From Arthrobacter zhaoxinii (GTDB lineage: Bacteria > Actinomycetota > Actinomycetes > Actinomycetales > Micrococcaceae): a stretch of DNA of 64,000 nucleotides. The translations under genes and the position numbers were made by a program. Below the pieces are notes generated by a model. That model worked only from the letters and a program-made list of their open reading frames with translations. It did not search any database and had not been told where the DNA came from. How positions within the stretch are numbered: position 1 is the first letter of the stretch; each line of letters opens with the position of its first letter. The DNA is taken from the NCBI RefSeq assembly GCF_025244925.1, contig NZ_CP104275.1, forward strand, positions 2,418,001-2,482,000. Direction: 5' to 3'. Positions 48,228 through 60,806 of this stretch are shown in pieces.

Positions 48228-49162
48228 GCTGCGGCCTTCTTCTTCCGCGGCGCCACTACGGCGTTTTCCTTCGCGCTGATCCGGCCCATCCGGCCCGTGA
48301 GGGCATCCCGTACCCCGAAGGCAATAGCGGCGATCTGACGGAAACGGTGCGGACCGTAGACAACCCGGACGCCGTAGAACACTACTTCGAGTCCGATCCG
48401 GCGGAGCACCCAGACCGGCTGCTTGGGAAGGTACCGGCGGTACATGACCAAGCCGTTGCGGGTGATGTAGTACACCCGGAAAGGCGCGTGGGAATGCACA
48501 AAGCGTTTCTGCCCGCCCACCGTGACATGCCACGTGCCCAGGCGCATGGGACGGGACTCCCCCACCGCGTGGCTGATATTGCAGCCGGGCGCGATGATCG
48601 CTTTCAGTCCCATCTCGCGGATCCGGGCAGTGAACTCGGAATCCACGCAGTCAATGAACAGGTCTTCCTCCAGGAGACCTGCTGCATCGAACGTGGCGGC
48701 GGGAATCAGCGTGCCGGACTGCATGGGGTCAAAGGCCTCCGGGAACGGAACGCCGGGTTTCTGCAGCATCACCGGCTGCTTATTGTGCGACTCGGCGCAG
48801 ACCATGCCCACAGGCACCCCCTGCAGGGTCGCCGCGGTGAAGGCAACGAGTGCCCGGGCAACATAATCCGGATCCAGTTCGGAGTCCTGGTCCAGCGTCA
48901 GGAAGAAATCCGGAGCAGATTCGGCCGCGTAGCGGATTCCGGCATTGAGCGCGGCCGCGATTCCGGTGTTCGAGCCCTGCTTGAGGACGACGGCGCCAGC
49001 CGCCTCCAGTCCCTGCAGGACGCCGGTGACGTCAGCCGGCGAACCGTCGTCGACCACTATGATGCGCTCAACCTGGCTGGCCAGCCGCTCTACTTTTTCG
49101 ATGAGGTCGGTAGGCGGGTTGTAGGCGGAAATAACCGCGGCGATGCGTTGCTGGGAGGTCAT
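48224..49162 (-). CDS. Glycosyltransferase family 2 (WcaN/rhamnosyltransferase-like)
   Basis: 312 residues: IAAVISAYNPPTDLIEKVERLA, RIIVVDDGSP, QGSNTGIAAALNAGIRYA and the metal site FFLTLDQDSELDP. LFIDCVDSEFTARIREMG and HSHAPFRVYYITRNGLVMYRRY belong to the same rhamnosyltransferase-like group. The C-terminal tail is strongly basic (APRKKKAAA). Likely cotranscribed with the GT2 gene upstream at 49229-50134. Confidence 0.87.
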   Translation of the reverse strand: MTSQQRIAAVISAYNPPTDLIEKVERLASQVERIIVVDDGSPADVTGVLQGLEAAGAVVLKQGSNTGIAAALNAGIRYAAESAPDFFLTLDQDSELDPDYVARALVAFTAATLQGVPVGMVCAESHNKQPVMLQKPGVPFPEAFDPMQSGTLIPAATFDAAGLLEEDLFIDCVDSEFTARIREMGLKAIIAPGCNISHAVGESRPMRLGTWHVTVGGQKRFVHSHAPFRVYYITRNGLVMYRRYLPKQPVWVLRRIGLEVVFYGVRVVYGPHRFRQIAAIAFGVRDALTGRMGRISAKENAVVAPRKKKAAA

Positions 49163-49228
49163 TTGTATCTCTCTGACTGGAGCGGGGCGGAACGGAAGGG
49201 CGCCGGCGTGAAGCCGGTCTGCCGGGGC

Positions 49229-50134
49229 TTAGCGGCCGAGTCGAACGGACTTCGCCAGCAGCTGGCCGGGCCAGATGGTCCGGGGCGAGCGGGCCAGCCC
49301 TTCATACAGTCCCCTGCCGGCTGATCGGAGCCACAGACGCCGGTCCTGCGCCAGCAGCCCCTGGCGGATGGCCAGGACGGCCATTCCGGCCCCCCAGCGG
49401 ACCGGGTTCTGCAGCAGTGTCCTCGGGCTCGGGTCCTGGCGTCGAAGCCACAGGTTGTTGCGGACGTAGTAGAACAAACGCCCGCCCATGTCCTTCTGGT
49501 TCTGCTTTTCCGGGTGGAGGATCCGGCTGGCGGGAAGGAGTACCCCGTAGGCCCCGCGGCTGAGGCGGCGCGTGTATTCGGCGTCGTCAAACCAGATGAA
49601 GAAATCGGCGAAGGGCAACGGCATTCGAGCCGCTGCGTGCAAGTCAATCAGCACGCCCACGAAACTGGCGCTGTTCACGGCCATCCCGCCCAGTTCGCTC
49701 GCCTTCAACTGCCGGGAGACATCCGAGGACAGATCGGGAAGGTGCCCGTTGTTCGGTTCACCCTCGGGATTGACCACCAGAGAGGTGACGAAACCCGGCC
49801 GGTCAGGTGCCTTCTCCATGGCCTCAACCAACGGACCCAGGCTGCCGGGAAGCGGCTCGGCGTCGTCGTCCATCAGCCATGCGGCGTCGTGCCCCGCGGC
49901 CAGCGCACGCTCGATGCCCCAGGCGAATCCGCCGGCGCCGCCGAGGTTGGCCCCCGTTTCGAAGACGCTGACCTGAGGAAACTCTTCCTGCACCATGGTG
50001 ACGCTGCCGTCGGTGGAACCGTTGTCCACGAGGATGATCTCATCCGGCCGCCGGTCCTGGCTTTCGAGGGCGGACAGGCACTTACGGAGCAAATCAACTC
50101 GGTTATAGGAGACAACAACCGCTGCTACAGACAA
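49229..50134 (-). CDS. Glycosyltransferase family 2 (GlfT1-like)
   Basis: 301 residues: VAAVVVSYNRVDLLRKCLSAL, IILVDNGSTDGSV, GANLGGAGGFAWGIERALAAG and the metal site AWLMDDDAEPLPG. The GGAGGF and DDDAEP forms are shared with galactofuranosyltransferases such as GlfT1, and IWFDDAEYTRRL is consistent with that. The start is the TTG at 50134; no better codon exists. With glf and the GlfT2-like gene nearby, it could start the galactan chain; this is inference. Confidence 0.85.
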   Translation of the reverse strand: MSVAAVVVSYNRVDLLRKCLSALESQDRRPDEIILVDNGSTDGSVTMVQEEFPQVSVFETGANLGGAGGFAWGIERALAAGHDAAWLMDDDAEPLPGSLGPLVEAMEKAPDRPGFVTSLVVNPEGEPNNGHLPDLSSDVSRQLKASELGGMAVNSASFVGVLIDLHAAARMPLPFADFFIWFDDAEYTRRLSRGAYGVLLPASRILHPEKQNQKDMGGRLFYYVRNNLWLRRQDPSPRTLLQNPVRWGAGMAVLAIRQGLLAQDRRLWLRSAGRGLYEGLARSPRTIWPGQLLAKSVRLGR

Positions 50135-50306
50135 AGAGTTCCCATCGTCGGAGCACGCCTTCGTGGAGCGCCGGAAGGCATGCAGGAGGTGGGCGGCGCT
50201 ACGTAGATGATATCAACCCGGCCAGGCCCCTAAGTTAGAATCGTCAGGGAGCACGCACCGGCAAACGGCCCGCCGCGTGCCCGCACCCAGCTACGGAGGA
50301 TATTTC

Positions 50307-51587
50307 TTGGGTCAGAGTACGGTCCTGCGGCACATCCGACGTCTGGGGGCATTCGGTGCTTCCGTGGTTATCACCACCGTTGTGGGCCTGCTGGCCATTC
50401 CCGTGGTCATAGCCAACGCCGGAGGAAACACCTGGGGTGTGATCGCCCTGGGCCAGTCCGCGGCCCTGCTGTTCGGCGTTTTAGTGTCCTTCGGCTGGGG
50501 AACAGTAGGACCGGCCATGGTGGCAGGCATGCCGGCAGCGGAGCGGCCCCAGATGTTTATGGATTCCCTGGTCAGCCGCGTGTATCTCTTCGCCGTCACC
50601 GCACCTCTGGCCGCCCTGACCGTCTGGCTGATCGCCGGTGACTCCGGCCCGGTGGCTGCACTGGCCAGCCTTACGTATCTCGTTCCTTTCCTGGGTGCCT
50701 CCTGGTTCTTTGTAGGTGACGCACGTCCGGGCAGGCTTCTGGTCTTTGACACGCTGCCCGTGACGCTCGGCACGGTTCTGGGGCTGGCAGGGCTGGTCCT
50801 GACCGGCGACGTCTTTGTGTACCTGGCCATCCAGCTGGCGATGAACCTCCTTGGCGTCACCGTCAGCGGCCTGCTGATCCGTAACAGGTCCGCCGCGGTT
50901 CCCCGCCTGGACCTCCATATCGGCCGGGCGGTGCGGCGCCTGGCGGGCCAGCGGCACGGCGTCGTCACCGCCGCCACCTCCAGCCTCTATGTCAACACCC
51001 CGCTCCTGGTCGTCGGGGCGGTCCTGCCGGGCGCGGTGTCGCTGTACGCGATGGCGGAGAAGTTCTTCAAGTACGGCCTGACTGCCGTAGGGCCGGTTGT
51101 GCAGGTGCTTCAGGGGTCCATTGCGGATCCGGACCGGGCACGCCAGGAGGCACGCATCCGCATTGCCGCCAGGTGGGCTCCGCTCGCGGCTGCGCTCTGC
51201 GCTGTCGTTATGGCGCTATGCATCCCCTGGGCCAGCAATCTGCTGTCCCAGGGTGCCATCCGGGTCGGATTCGACCTCAGCATGCCTATGGGCGTGGTGT
51301 TCGGCGCAGTCACGGTGTCCCAGGTGGTGGGGCTGGCCTGCCTCATCCCGCTGGGCGAAGGCAAGGCCCTGGCGGTTTCCACCGTTCTGGGCGCAGCCAT
51401 CGGGGTTCCCCTCATCGTCACCGGAGCGCTGACCCTGGGGGTGTCCGCGGTGGCGTGGGCTGTGGCCGTCTCCGAACTCGCCGTCGCTGTGTACCAGCTC
51501 GGTGTGGTCCGCCGGTACTTCCGCCGGGGCTCCGGTAAAGGGGTGGCGCTGCAGGGCCGCAAGCACACTCCGGTCGAACGGCCCTGA
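50307..51587 (+). CDS. Polysaccharide flippase, Wzx/MATE-like
   Basis: 426 residues with about 12 membrane helices and few loops, as in lipid-linked oligosaccharide flippases. The TTG at 50307 is chosen because GGAGGA lies 6 bases upstream; the product then starts LGQSTVLRHIRRLGAFGASV. LVSFGWGTVGPAMVAGM and LPGAVSLYAMAEKFFKYGL are family-like stretches. It would move a lipid-linked repeat unit outward. A separate ABC exporter is encoded a few genes away. Confidence 0.8.
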   Translation: MGQSTVLRHIRRLGAFGASVVITTVVGLLAIPVVIANAGGNTWGVIALGQSAALLFGVLVSFGWGTVGPAMVAGMPAAERPQMFMDSLVSRVYLFAVTAPLAALTVWLIAGDSGPVAALASLTYLVPFLGASWFFVGDARPGRLLVFDTLPVTLGTVLGLAGLVLTGDVFVYLAIQLAMNLLGVTVSGLLIRNRSAAVPRLDLHIGRAVRRLAGQRHGVVTAATSSLYVNTPLLVVGAVLPGAVSLYAMAEKFFKYGLTAVGPVVQVLQGSIADPDRARQEARIRIAARWAPLAAALCAVVMALCIPWASNLLSQGAIRVGFDLSMPMGVVFGAVTVSQVVGLACLIPLGEGKALAVSTVLGAAIGVPLIVTGALTLGVSAVAWAVAVSELAVAVYQLGVVRRYFRRGSGKGVALQGRKHTPVERP

Positions 51588-51596
51588 GCCGGTCAG

Positions 51597-53561
51597 CTAC
51601 CCGCAGGCAGTGATCCGGTACAGCTTCGCTTCACCCTCGCTGTCCACAAGCTCCACCGCGCCGCTGGACTCGAGGTCCTCCAGTCCCGGATAGGGGTGGG
51701 TGCGGCCATGGATTTCCTGGTCGCCGAAGTCCAGGACGTAGCCAACCTGCTCCGCTTCCAGAGCCGGGCAGACCTCCGGATCCGTCAGGGCATTGCGGAG
51801 GTCCGCATAGATTTCGTCCTCCTCCGGGCCCAGGGCCGCGATCGTATGAAGCTGCATCGGACGGTGGCCGGCAAGGGCGTAGACCAATGAGCTCCCGGTC
51901 CACGGGTTCCCGACAATCCGTGCACCTTCCTCTACCTCCTCGTCCAGCCGTTCCATCAGCTCATACTCGTCCCGCGACACCAAGGGTGCTCCCTCGACCA
52001 GCAGATAGTTGGTGGCGGCCGACCTGGCGGCGTTGCGGACGTTTTCCGTCTGGGTCGATGCAGTTGCAGCCAGCACCATCAGCAGGAGTGCAGCAGCGGT
52101 GGCGCCGCGGACCATGTCCGCGCGCCAGCCGCGGGCGGACATCCAGGTGACTGCCGGGCGCCACAGCGCCTTATCCAGTCCTTCGACGATCAAAGTACCA
52201 CCCACGGCCGCCACCGGCAGGATCACGACTGGCAGGAGGGCCGCCAGCCGGCTGTTGTCGGTGTACCACCCGCCGGTGATCAAATCGCGGAAATCTCCAT
52301 CGGGGGCGCCGGTGGCCACTACGTAGAGGAATCCGCCGATGAGGTAGATCCCCGCAGTCCACCACGGTGCCCGGCGAAGAATCAGGGCGGCGAAACCGAA
52401 CAGGGACAGCACCAGCACACCCCACGAGACTGCGGACAGCAGCGGGGCGCTGGCCAGCACCTCACCCATGGCCTGCGCCTGGGTCTGGTAGGGCGACCAG
52501 ATCAGCGTGTCTTCCTCCGGCCGGACCGCATTCCAGAGCATTACGACTCCGACGGCGTAAACCACGAAGGCCAGGATGTAGAGCCAGGCCCGCACGGCGC
52601 GTGCATTGGAGTACTCAATGCGGACACGGCGGATAACTGCAGCTATGACAAGGGGAACCGAGAACGCCGTGACGGCCAGGAAAGCGCTCGGATGGCCCAG
52701 CCCCAGGCCGGGCACCGCCAGGATCAGAAGGAGCCACATGAGGCGGAGGGAATACGTTCGCCGGGCCAGCCCCAATACGCTGATCAAAATCCCGAGGACG
52801 GCAGGAATCAGGCTGACGCCGAGGAAGTTGGGATAGAGGACGCCGAAGTCCACCAGCAGCAGCGGAAAGGCGCCGAAAGCCCCGGACAGGACCGCAGCGA
52901 TCAATGTGGGGACTGCTTTCCGGCCGGCGATCTGCTGGACCAGGAAGATGCATCCGAGGGGCCAGACCACCGCGCCGATCACCAGGTTGACCGTGTTGAC
53001 GCTGACCGGAATGGGTGAAGCTGCAAGCGAATTAACCAGGGATACCAGCCCATGCCAGCCCGCTGGGTAGAAACCGATGCCGGTCATTCCGCCGACGCTG
53101 AAAGAAGACGCGGACCCGGTTTCCGCAATGTACCGGATGGCATTGAGATGGAAGATGTTGTCAAAGGTCTGGGAGAAGTTCTCCGGATGTCCGAAGGCAA
53201 AAATCAGACGCCGGCCAACCAGCCATGCGGCGCCGAGGACCGCCGCCGCCTCCACCAGGTGGATGGCGGGATCCGCGGCTGCGGCCGGTGCGGTTCCTCT
53301 GCGGGTCCAGATAAACCGCAGGCCTGCCGTGACTGCCGTTGCCAGCACCGTTAGGACGGCCACCGGGAGCAATGACCACGGGATACCCGCGAGGTCGGCG
53401 GCAACCGCGGCAACTGTTACCAGGGATACGGATAAAACCGGCGCGACGGCCAGGGCCGCCAACCATCGGAGACGGAACCCGGCGAATGCCAGCAGCCCGC
53501 CGGGGACGAGGATAATGCTAAGGGCGGCGATGATCTGCGGCGTGACGGAAATCCAGGTCAC
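51597..53561 (-). CDS. DUF6541 polytopic membrane protein
   Basis: 654 residues with about 12 membrane helices and a C-terminal extracytoplasmic domain (about 500-654) holding EYELMERLDEEVEEGARIVGNPWTGSSL (in part) and a CPALEAEQVGYVLDFG block. This matches DUF6541, seen in actinobacterial polysaccharide clusters. The layout of many helices then a soluble domain recalls GT-C glycosyltransferases or polymerases, so it may elongate or modify a surface glycan outside the membrane. Starts with GTG at 53561. Confidence 0.75.
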   Translation of the reverse strand: MTWISVTPQIIAALSIILVPGGLLAFAGFRLRWLAALAVAPVLSVSLVTVAAVAADLAGIPWSLLPVAVLTVLATAVTAGLRFIWTRRGTAPAAAADPAIHLVEAAAVLGAAWLVGRRLIFAFGHPENFSQTFDNIFHLNAIRYIAETGSASSFSVGGMTGIGFYPAGWHGLVSLVNSLAASPIPVSVNTVNLVIGAVVWPLGCIFLVQQIAGRKAVPTLIAAVLSGAFGAFPLLLVDFGVLYPNFLGVSLIPAVLGILISVLGLARRTYSLRLMWLLLILAVPGLGLGHPSAFLAVTAFSVPLVIAAVIRRVRIEYSNARAVRAWLYILAFVVYAVGVVMLWNAVRPEEDTLIWSPYQTQAQAMGEVLASAPLLSAVSWGVLVLSLFGFAALILRRAPWWTAGIYLIGGFLYVVATGAPDGDFRDLITGGWYTDNSRLAALLPVVILPVAAVGGTLIVEGLDKALWRPAVTWMSARGWRADMVRGATAAALLLMVLAATASTQTENVRNAARSAATNYLLVEGAPLVSRDEYELMERLDEEVEEGARIVGNPWTGSSLVYALAGHRPMQLHTIAALGPEEDEIYADLRNALTDPEVCPALEAEQVGYVLDFGDQEIHGRTHPYPGLEDLESSGAVELVDSEGEAKLYRITACG

Positions 53562-53633
53562 TATGTTCCTTCCGGTGCCGTCAGTCGTAACGGCACACTG
53601 TACACGGGGGTAGAGAGAGGCGTGCGGGTGGAG

Positions 53634-54365
53634 CTACGAGCCGCCGCGCATCCGGTTTACCACCTCTGTCACGGGGGCATCCATGACAATCTGGCCGTGC
53701 TCCAGCAGGACCCCACGCTCACAGATGCGTGAAACCAGGTCCAGATCATGGCTGACGACAACGAGCGTCTTACCTTCTCCCGCCAGTTCCTTGATCTTGT
53801 CGATGCATTTTTTCTGGAACGGCTCGTCACCTACGGCCAGGATTTCGTCCACCAGGAAGACCTCCGGGTCCGTGTGGACCGCAACAGAGAACGCAAGCCT
53901 GAGATACATGCCCGAAGAATAGAACTTCACTTCGGTGTCAATGAACTGCCCGATCTCGGAAAACTCGACGATGGAGTCGAACTTCGCGTTGATCTCTTCC
54001 TCGGTCATGCCCAGGATGGCGCCGTTCAGGTACACGTTGTCGCGCCCGCTCAGGTCGTGGTGGAACCCGGCACCAACCTCGATCAGCCCTGCAACCCGTC
54101 CCCTGGTGCCGACGGTGCCGGAATCGGGACGCATCACTCCGGAAATATGCTTGAGCAGGGTGGACTTGCCGGAGCCGTTCAGCCCCAGCAGCGCCACGGT
54201 CTCCCCCTGCTCAATGTTCAGGGAGACCCCCTTGAGCGCGTGGAACTTCTCGGACAGGTCCCCCTTGCGTCCTTTGACCAGCCAGACAAACGCTTCCTTC
54301 ATGGAACGCGTATGCCGCAGGACGAACTGCTTGTTGATGTTGCGTACTTCAATGGCGTTGGCCAC
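53634..54365 (-). CDS. Polysaccharide ABC exporter ATPase (Wzt/RfbE/TagH type)
   Basis: 243 residues. Walker A LNGSGKSTLLK, the export-type signature YSSGMYLRLAFSVA and Walker B VFLVDEILAVGDEPFQKKC. The VDEILAVGD form marks O-antigen and teichoic-acid exporters. There is no C-terminal carbohydrate-binding domain, so export probably does not need terminal capping recognition. The GTG at 54365 has AGGAG 9 bases upstream. It lies 3 bases after its permease gene. Confidence 0.92.
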   Translation of the reverse strand: MANAIEVRNINKQFVLRHTRSMKEAFVWLVKGRKGDLSEKFHALKGVSLNIEQGETVALLGLNGSGKSTLLKHISGVMRPDSGTVGTRGRVAGLIEVGAGFHHDLSGRDNVYLNGAILGMTEEEINAKFDSIVEFSEIGQFIDTEVKFYSSGMYLRLAFSVAVHTDPEVFLVDEILAVGDEPFQKKCIDKIKELAGEGKTLVVVSHDLDLVSRICERGVLLEHGQIVMDAPVTEVVNRMRGGS

Positions 54366-54368
54366 GGT

Positions 54369-55241
54369 TCAGAGCTCCTGCGCGAAACGGCCCTCAAGGC
54401 GACGGAAGACGAGCTGGCCAATCAGCAGGACCGCTGCCGAGATAGCCAGGGCGATGGGAATCCAAACGGACAACAGGTGCGGAGGGATGGTCTCTGCACC
54501 ATCGGTGGTCGGCAGCCAGAACGCGTAGTGGAAGGCTTCCACGCCCACGGTGATGGGGTTCAGCTGGTACACGTTGAAGAACGTCTCTCCCAGCTTGTCA
54601 CTCACCATGTGCCAGGAATACAACACGGGTGACGCCCAGGTTGCGATCATCAACAGCATGTCCACGATGTTTTCCGCGTCCCGGAAATAGACATTCACGG
54701 CCCCGAAGAGCAGCCCGAGACCCGTCGCCAACAGCGCCACAATGATGAAACCGGCTACGGCCGCCGCCAGCTGCAGCACCGAGGGCCGCCAGCCGTTGAA
54801 CAGGCACGCAACGATGAGGATCACCATCTGCGGCACGAAATGCACCCCGGACACCCATACGGAGGCAACGGGGAAGAGCTGCCGCGGCAGGTAGATCTTC
54901 TTGATCAATCCCCCGTTGCCCACTATGGAGCGCGAGGCGTTGCCGAGTGCCTCCGTAAAGAAGTTGATCAGCACGATGCCCGAGAACAGGTAGATCGCAT
55001 AGTTCGGCAACCCGCTGGGATTGCGGTCACTCTGCTCCAGGCCCAGGAACACGCCCAGGGCTATGTAGAAAACGACGAACTGCACGCCGGGTTTTACATA
55101 GGACCAGAGGAGCCCCAGGATGGATCCCCGGTAGCGGACCTTAAGTTCCTTGGAAACCAGCAGCTTGAGCAGGAAGCGGGACCGGAGGATATCCGCCAGG
55201 CCCGCTCCCCGCCCCGGAGTTTCGAGTGCACCGGTGGACAA
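54369..55241 (-). CDS. Polysaccharide ABC exporter permease (Wzm/RfbD/TagG type)
   Basis: 290 residues with six membrane helices of the ABC2 type. The N-terminus FLLKLLVSKELKVRYRGSILGLLWSYVKP (in part) is typical of Wzm/TagG permeases. The order glycosyltransferase, permease, ATPase matches a dedicated glycan exporter. The likely start is the TTG at 55241, 2 bases past the GlfT2-like stop. Confidence 0.92.
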   Translation of the reverse strand: MSTGALETPGRGAGLADILRSRFLLKLLVSKELKVRYRGSILGLLWSYVKPGVQFVVFYIALGVFLGLEQSDRNPSGLPNYAIYLFSGIVLINFFTEALGNASRSIVGNGGLIKKIYLPRQLFPVASVWVSGVHFVPQMVILIVACLFNGWRPSVLQLAAAVAGFIIVALLATGLGLLFGAVNVYFRDAENIVDMLLMIATWASPVLYSWHMVSDKLGETFFNVYQLNPITVGVEAFHYAFWLPTTDGAETIPPHLLSVWIPIALAISAAVLLIGQLVFRRLEGRFAQEL

Positions 55242-55243
55242 GC

Positions 55244-58482
<3,239 letters not shown>

Positions 58483-58550
58483 TCAAGGGTATCCGACTAT
58501 TGGCCGGCAGGCACTTTTCGGTCTGGGTGCAGGCCTGCATCAGCGGCCTC

Positions 58551-58578
58551 GGTGACACCCGCTGTGCAGGGTGTCACC
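58551..58578 (-). terminator. Hairpin overlapping the end of the acyltransferase gene
   Basis: GGTGACACCC and GGGTGTCACC flank an 8-base loop. It overlaps the stop codon of the gene ending at 58574. No T tract follows, so it is a weak or factor-assisted terminator, or a processing site before glf. Confidence 0.5.
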
Positions 58579-60616
58579 AGCTGACGCTTTGGTGGAACCT
58601 TCGGTCGAATTCCCCGGCCAGGGAAGCGGCGTAATCGGTGGTCAGGTGGTTGTCGTCCAGGAAGACGTAGGTGTTCCCCACGACGGGCCGGCAGGTCCCT
58701 TCCGGGCAGATCAGATCCGACAGATCGAGGAAGGCCATGCCGCCGTCGTCCTCCGACGGCGGGAAATCCGGAGACTGCTTGTCCATCAGGGGTGTGGTGC
58801 ACAAGTCAGCGCCGTTGGTCTCTGCACACACCTGCATATTGAAGGGGAACCGGGGATTATCCCGGACACCGACCACATCGATTCCTCCCTCGCCGAGTTT
58901 CCGGGCGGCTTCCGGAAGTCCGTCAACCACGGGATCGGCGGCTTCGTCGGACATGGCGGACGTTGCGACCGCGATCACGGCATCGGGCTTCAATTCCAGG
59001 GCGTACTCGGTGGCCGCCTCATTGAAGCGGTTGCAGTCCTCCGACCTCCACTCCGCCGCGGCGCCGTAGGTGCACCCGCCCTTCAGCAGCGCTATGACAC
59101 GGTAGTCGTGTGCCTGCGCCATCGGTTCGACCGCCTCGATCCACTGCTGGGCGTGCGAACTGCCGATGATAAGGATGGTCCGTTCCGGCGAGTCCGTGTT
59201 TGTTGTGCTGAAGCAGATGCTCGACAGAGCCGGATCCGTGGGCCCGTCCGGGACCTCCGAGCATGCCAGCGGGAGCCGTCCCCAGCTGTCCGGGTCCGTT
59301 GAGGACACTGCCCGGACAGGCACCCCGGTGGGTTCGCCGTCGTAATCCGGTGCCAGAACGCGGGCACCGGGGTAATTGATCTCGGCTTCTGCCAGGAGTC
59401 TGTCATCGGCCGCCTTGAGCAGGAATTGGCCGCTGGCAAGCGGCACGGCCACTACGGCCACGCAGGCCGCCATCACCAGTGCGGCCCGTCCCCAGGTTCC
59501 GCGCTTTTCCCGTGCACGGAGGGGCTTTTCCACAAAACGCGTTGTCAGGGCAGCGAGGATCAGGGAAAGGCCGAGGATCAGCGCGCCCCCGACAAGCCCT
59601 ACCTCCTGGCGCCCCCGCCAGGCGAGGTAGATGACGAGTATCGGCCAGTGCCACAGGTAGAGGGCGTAGGACATGTCCCCCATCCGCACCAGCGGCCGCC
59701 AGGAGAGGAAGCGGTCCGCACCGAGACGGCTGCCCGTTTGTCCTGCGACTATCACCAGGGCGGCCGCTACGAGCGGCCACAAAGCTACGAAGCCCGGGAA
59801 CTGCCCCTGGACGTCGAGGATGAATCCGCCGCTGAGGATGGCAGCCAGGCCCAGCCATCCGGCCGCTACCCGGATTCCCCGGACGGGCTTCAGGTAGGGA
59901 ATGGCCAGGGCGAGAAGGGTTCCGAAGGCGAATTCCCACAGGCGTGTGCGGGTATCGAAGTAGGCGTGGGCCTGGTTGGTGTAGGTCTCGTGAACGGAAA
60001 AGGCCAGCGACACGGCAAACACCGTTCCGAACACGCAGAACACAACGCTGCGGAAGCGCTTATGCGCGAGCCGGGCGATGACGGCGGAGAGCGCAAACAG
60101 CAGCGGCCACAGGACAAAGACCTGCCCCTGGACCGAAAGCGACCAAAAATGCTGGAACGGGCTGGCGATGCTGTGGTCTGCGGCGTAGTAATCAACCGAA
60201 TCAGCAGCCAGGGCCCAGTTCTGGACGTACAGCAGCGAGGACCACGCCTGCGAGAAGATCTCGGCCCACCGGCTTCTGGGAACAAACAGGACAGTGGCGG
60301 CAAGGGTTCCCACGATCACCACGGCCGCTGCCGGGAGCAGGCGGTTGAACACGTGGGTCCAGTAATGCCCCAACTGCAGGCCACGGCCGGCTTCGCCCTT
60401 CCGGATGAAGGACAGCGAAAGCAGGAAGGCGGAAATCAGAAGGAAGACGTCCACGCCGCCGGACACGCGGCCCAACCAGATGTGGTAGCTGGCAACCATC
60501 AGTACCGCGAGCGCCCGCAGGCCCTGCACCTCCGGCCGGTAACCGGGTTTGGCTGCCTTTGGTGGCGGGGAGGGGCGGTCCGAAACATGCGGTAGAACCG
60601 GGTACGGGTGAGTCAC
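58574..60616 (-). CDS. Membrane O-acyltransferase with C-terminal SGNH domain (OafA type)
   Basis: 680 residues. The N-terminal Acyl_transf_3 domain starts YRPEVQGLRALAVLMVASYH (catalytic His) and spans about ten helices; the C-terminal SGNH domain has IIGSSHAQQWIEAVEPM (Ser) and VFLDDNHLTTDYA (His). It likely O-acetylates the wall polysaccharide made by the neighbouring genes. The GTG at 60616 has AAAGG nearby. It is upstream of glf on the same strand, so it may lead the glf operon. Confidence 0.9.
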   Translation of the reverse strand: MTHPYPVLPHVSDRPSPPPKAAKPGYRPEVQGLRALAVLMVASYHIWLGRVSGGVDVFLLISAFLLSLSFIRKGEAGRGLQLGHYWTHVFNRLLPAAAVVIVGTLAATVLFVPRSRWAEIFSQAWSSLLYVQNWALAADSVDYYAADHSIASPFQHFWSLSVQGQVFVLWPLLFALSAVIARLAHKRFRSVVFCVFGTVFAVSLAFSVHETYTNQAHAYFDTRTRLWEFAFGTLLALAIPYLKPVRGIRVAAGWLGLAAILSGGFILDVQGQFPGFVALWPLVAAALVIVAGQTGSRLGADRFLSWRPLVRMGDMSYALYLWHWPILVIYLAWRGRQEVGLVGGALILGLSLILAALTTRFVEKPLRAREKRGTWGRAALVMAACVAVVAVPLASGQFLLKAADDRLLAEAEINYPGARVLAPDYDGEPTGVPVRAVSSTDPDSWGRLPLACSEVPDGPTDPALSSICFSTTNTDSPERTILIIGSSHAQQWIEAVEPMAQAHDYRVIALLKGGCTYGAAAEWRSEDCNRFNEAATEYALELKPDAVIAVATSAMSDEAADPVVDGLPEAARKLGEGGIDVVGVRDNPRFPFNMQVCAETNGADLCTTPLMDKQSPDFPPSEDDGGMAFLDLSDLICPEGTCRPVVGNTYVFLDDNHLTTDYAASLAGEFDRRFHQSVSW

Positions 60617-60701
60617 ACTTGCCTTTCTAAAGCCAAAATCCCCTCCAGCAGTTTACCGCCGCTGCTCAACCTCCCCCTCTCAGTCCAAGGGGGCAGGAAA
60701 C

Positions 60702-60710
60702 TTATCCACA
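60702..60710 (+). promoter_or_regulatory. Perfect DnaA box before the FtsK/EccC-like gene
   Basis: TTATCCACA, an exact DnaA-box match, lies about 100 bases before the ATPase gene in the 60617-60806 gap, which otherwise holds no gene that I can see. TGTGGATAAGT in the reverse sense is shared with the site at 37853. Confidence 0.4.
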
Positions 60711-60806
60711 GGGCGGGGCCTCCGGTGCCGGAAGTGATCCGGCGATCCGTAGGCTGATCCCTCCATCGACCGTTTCGCACTCTCTGGGGGATGCTTTGGA
60801 GGGACA

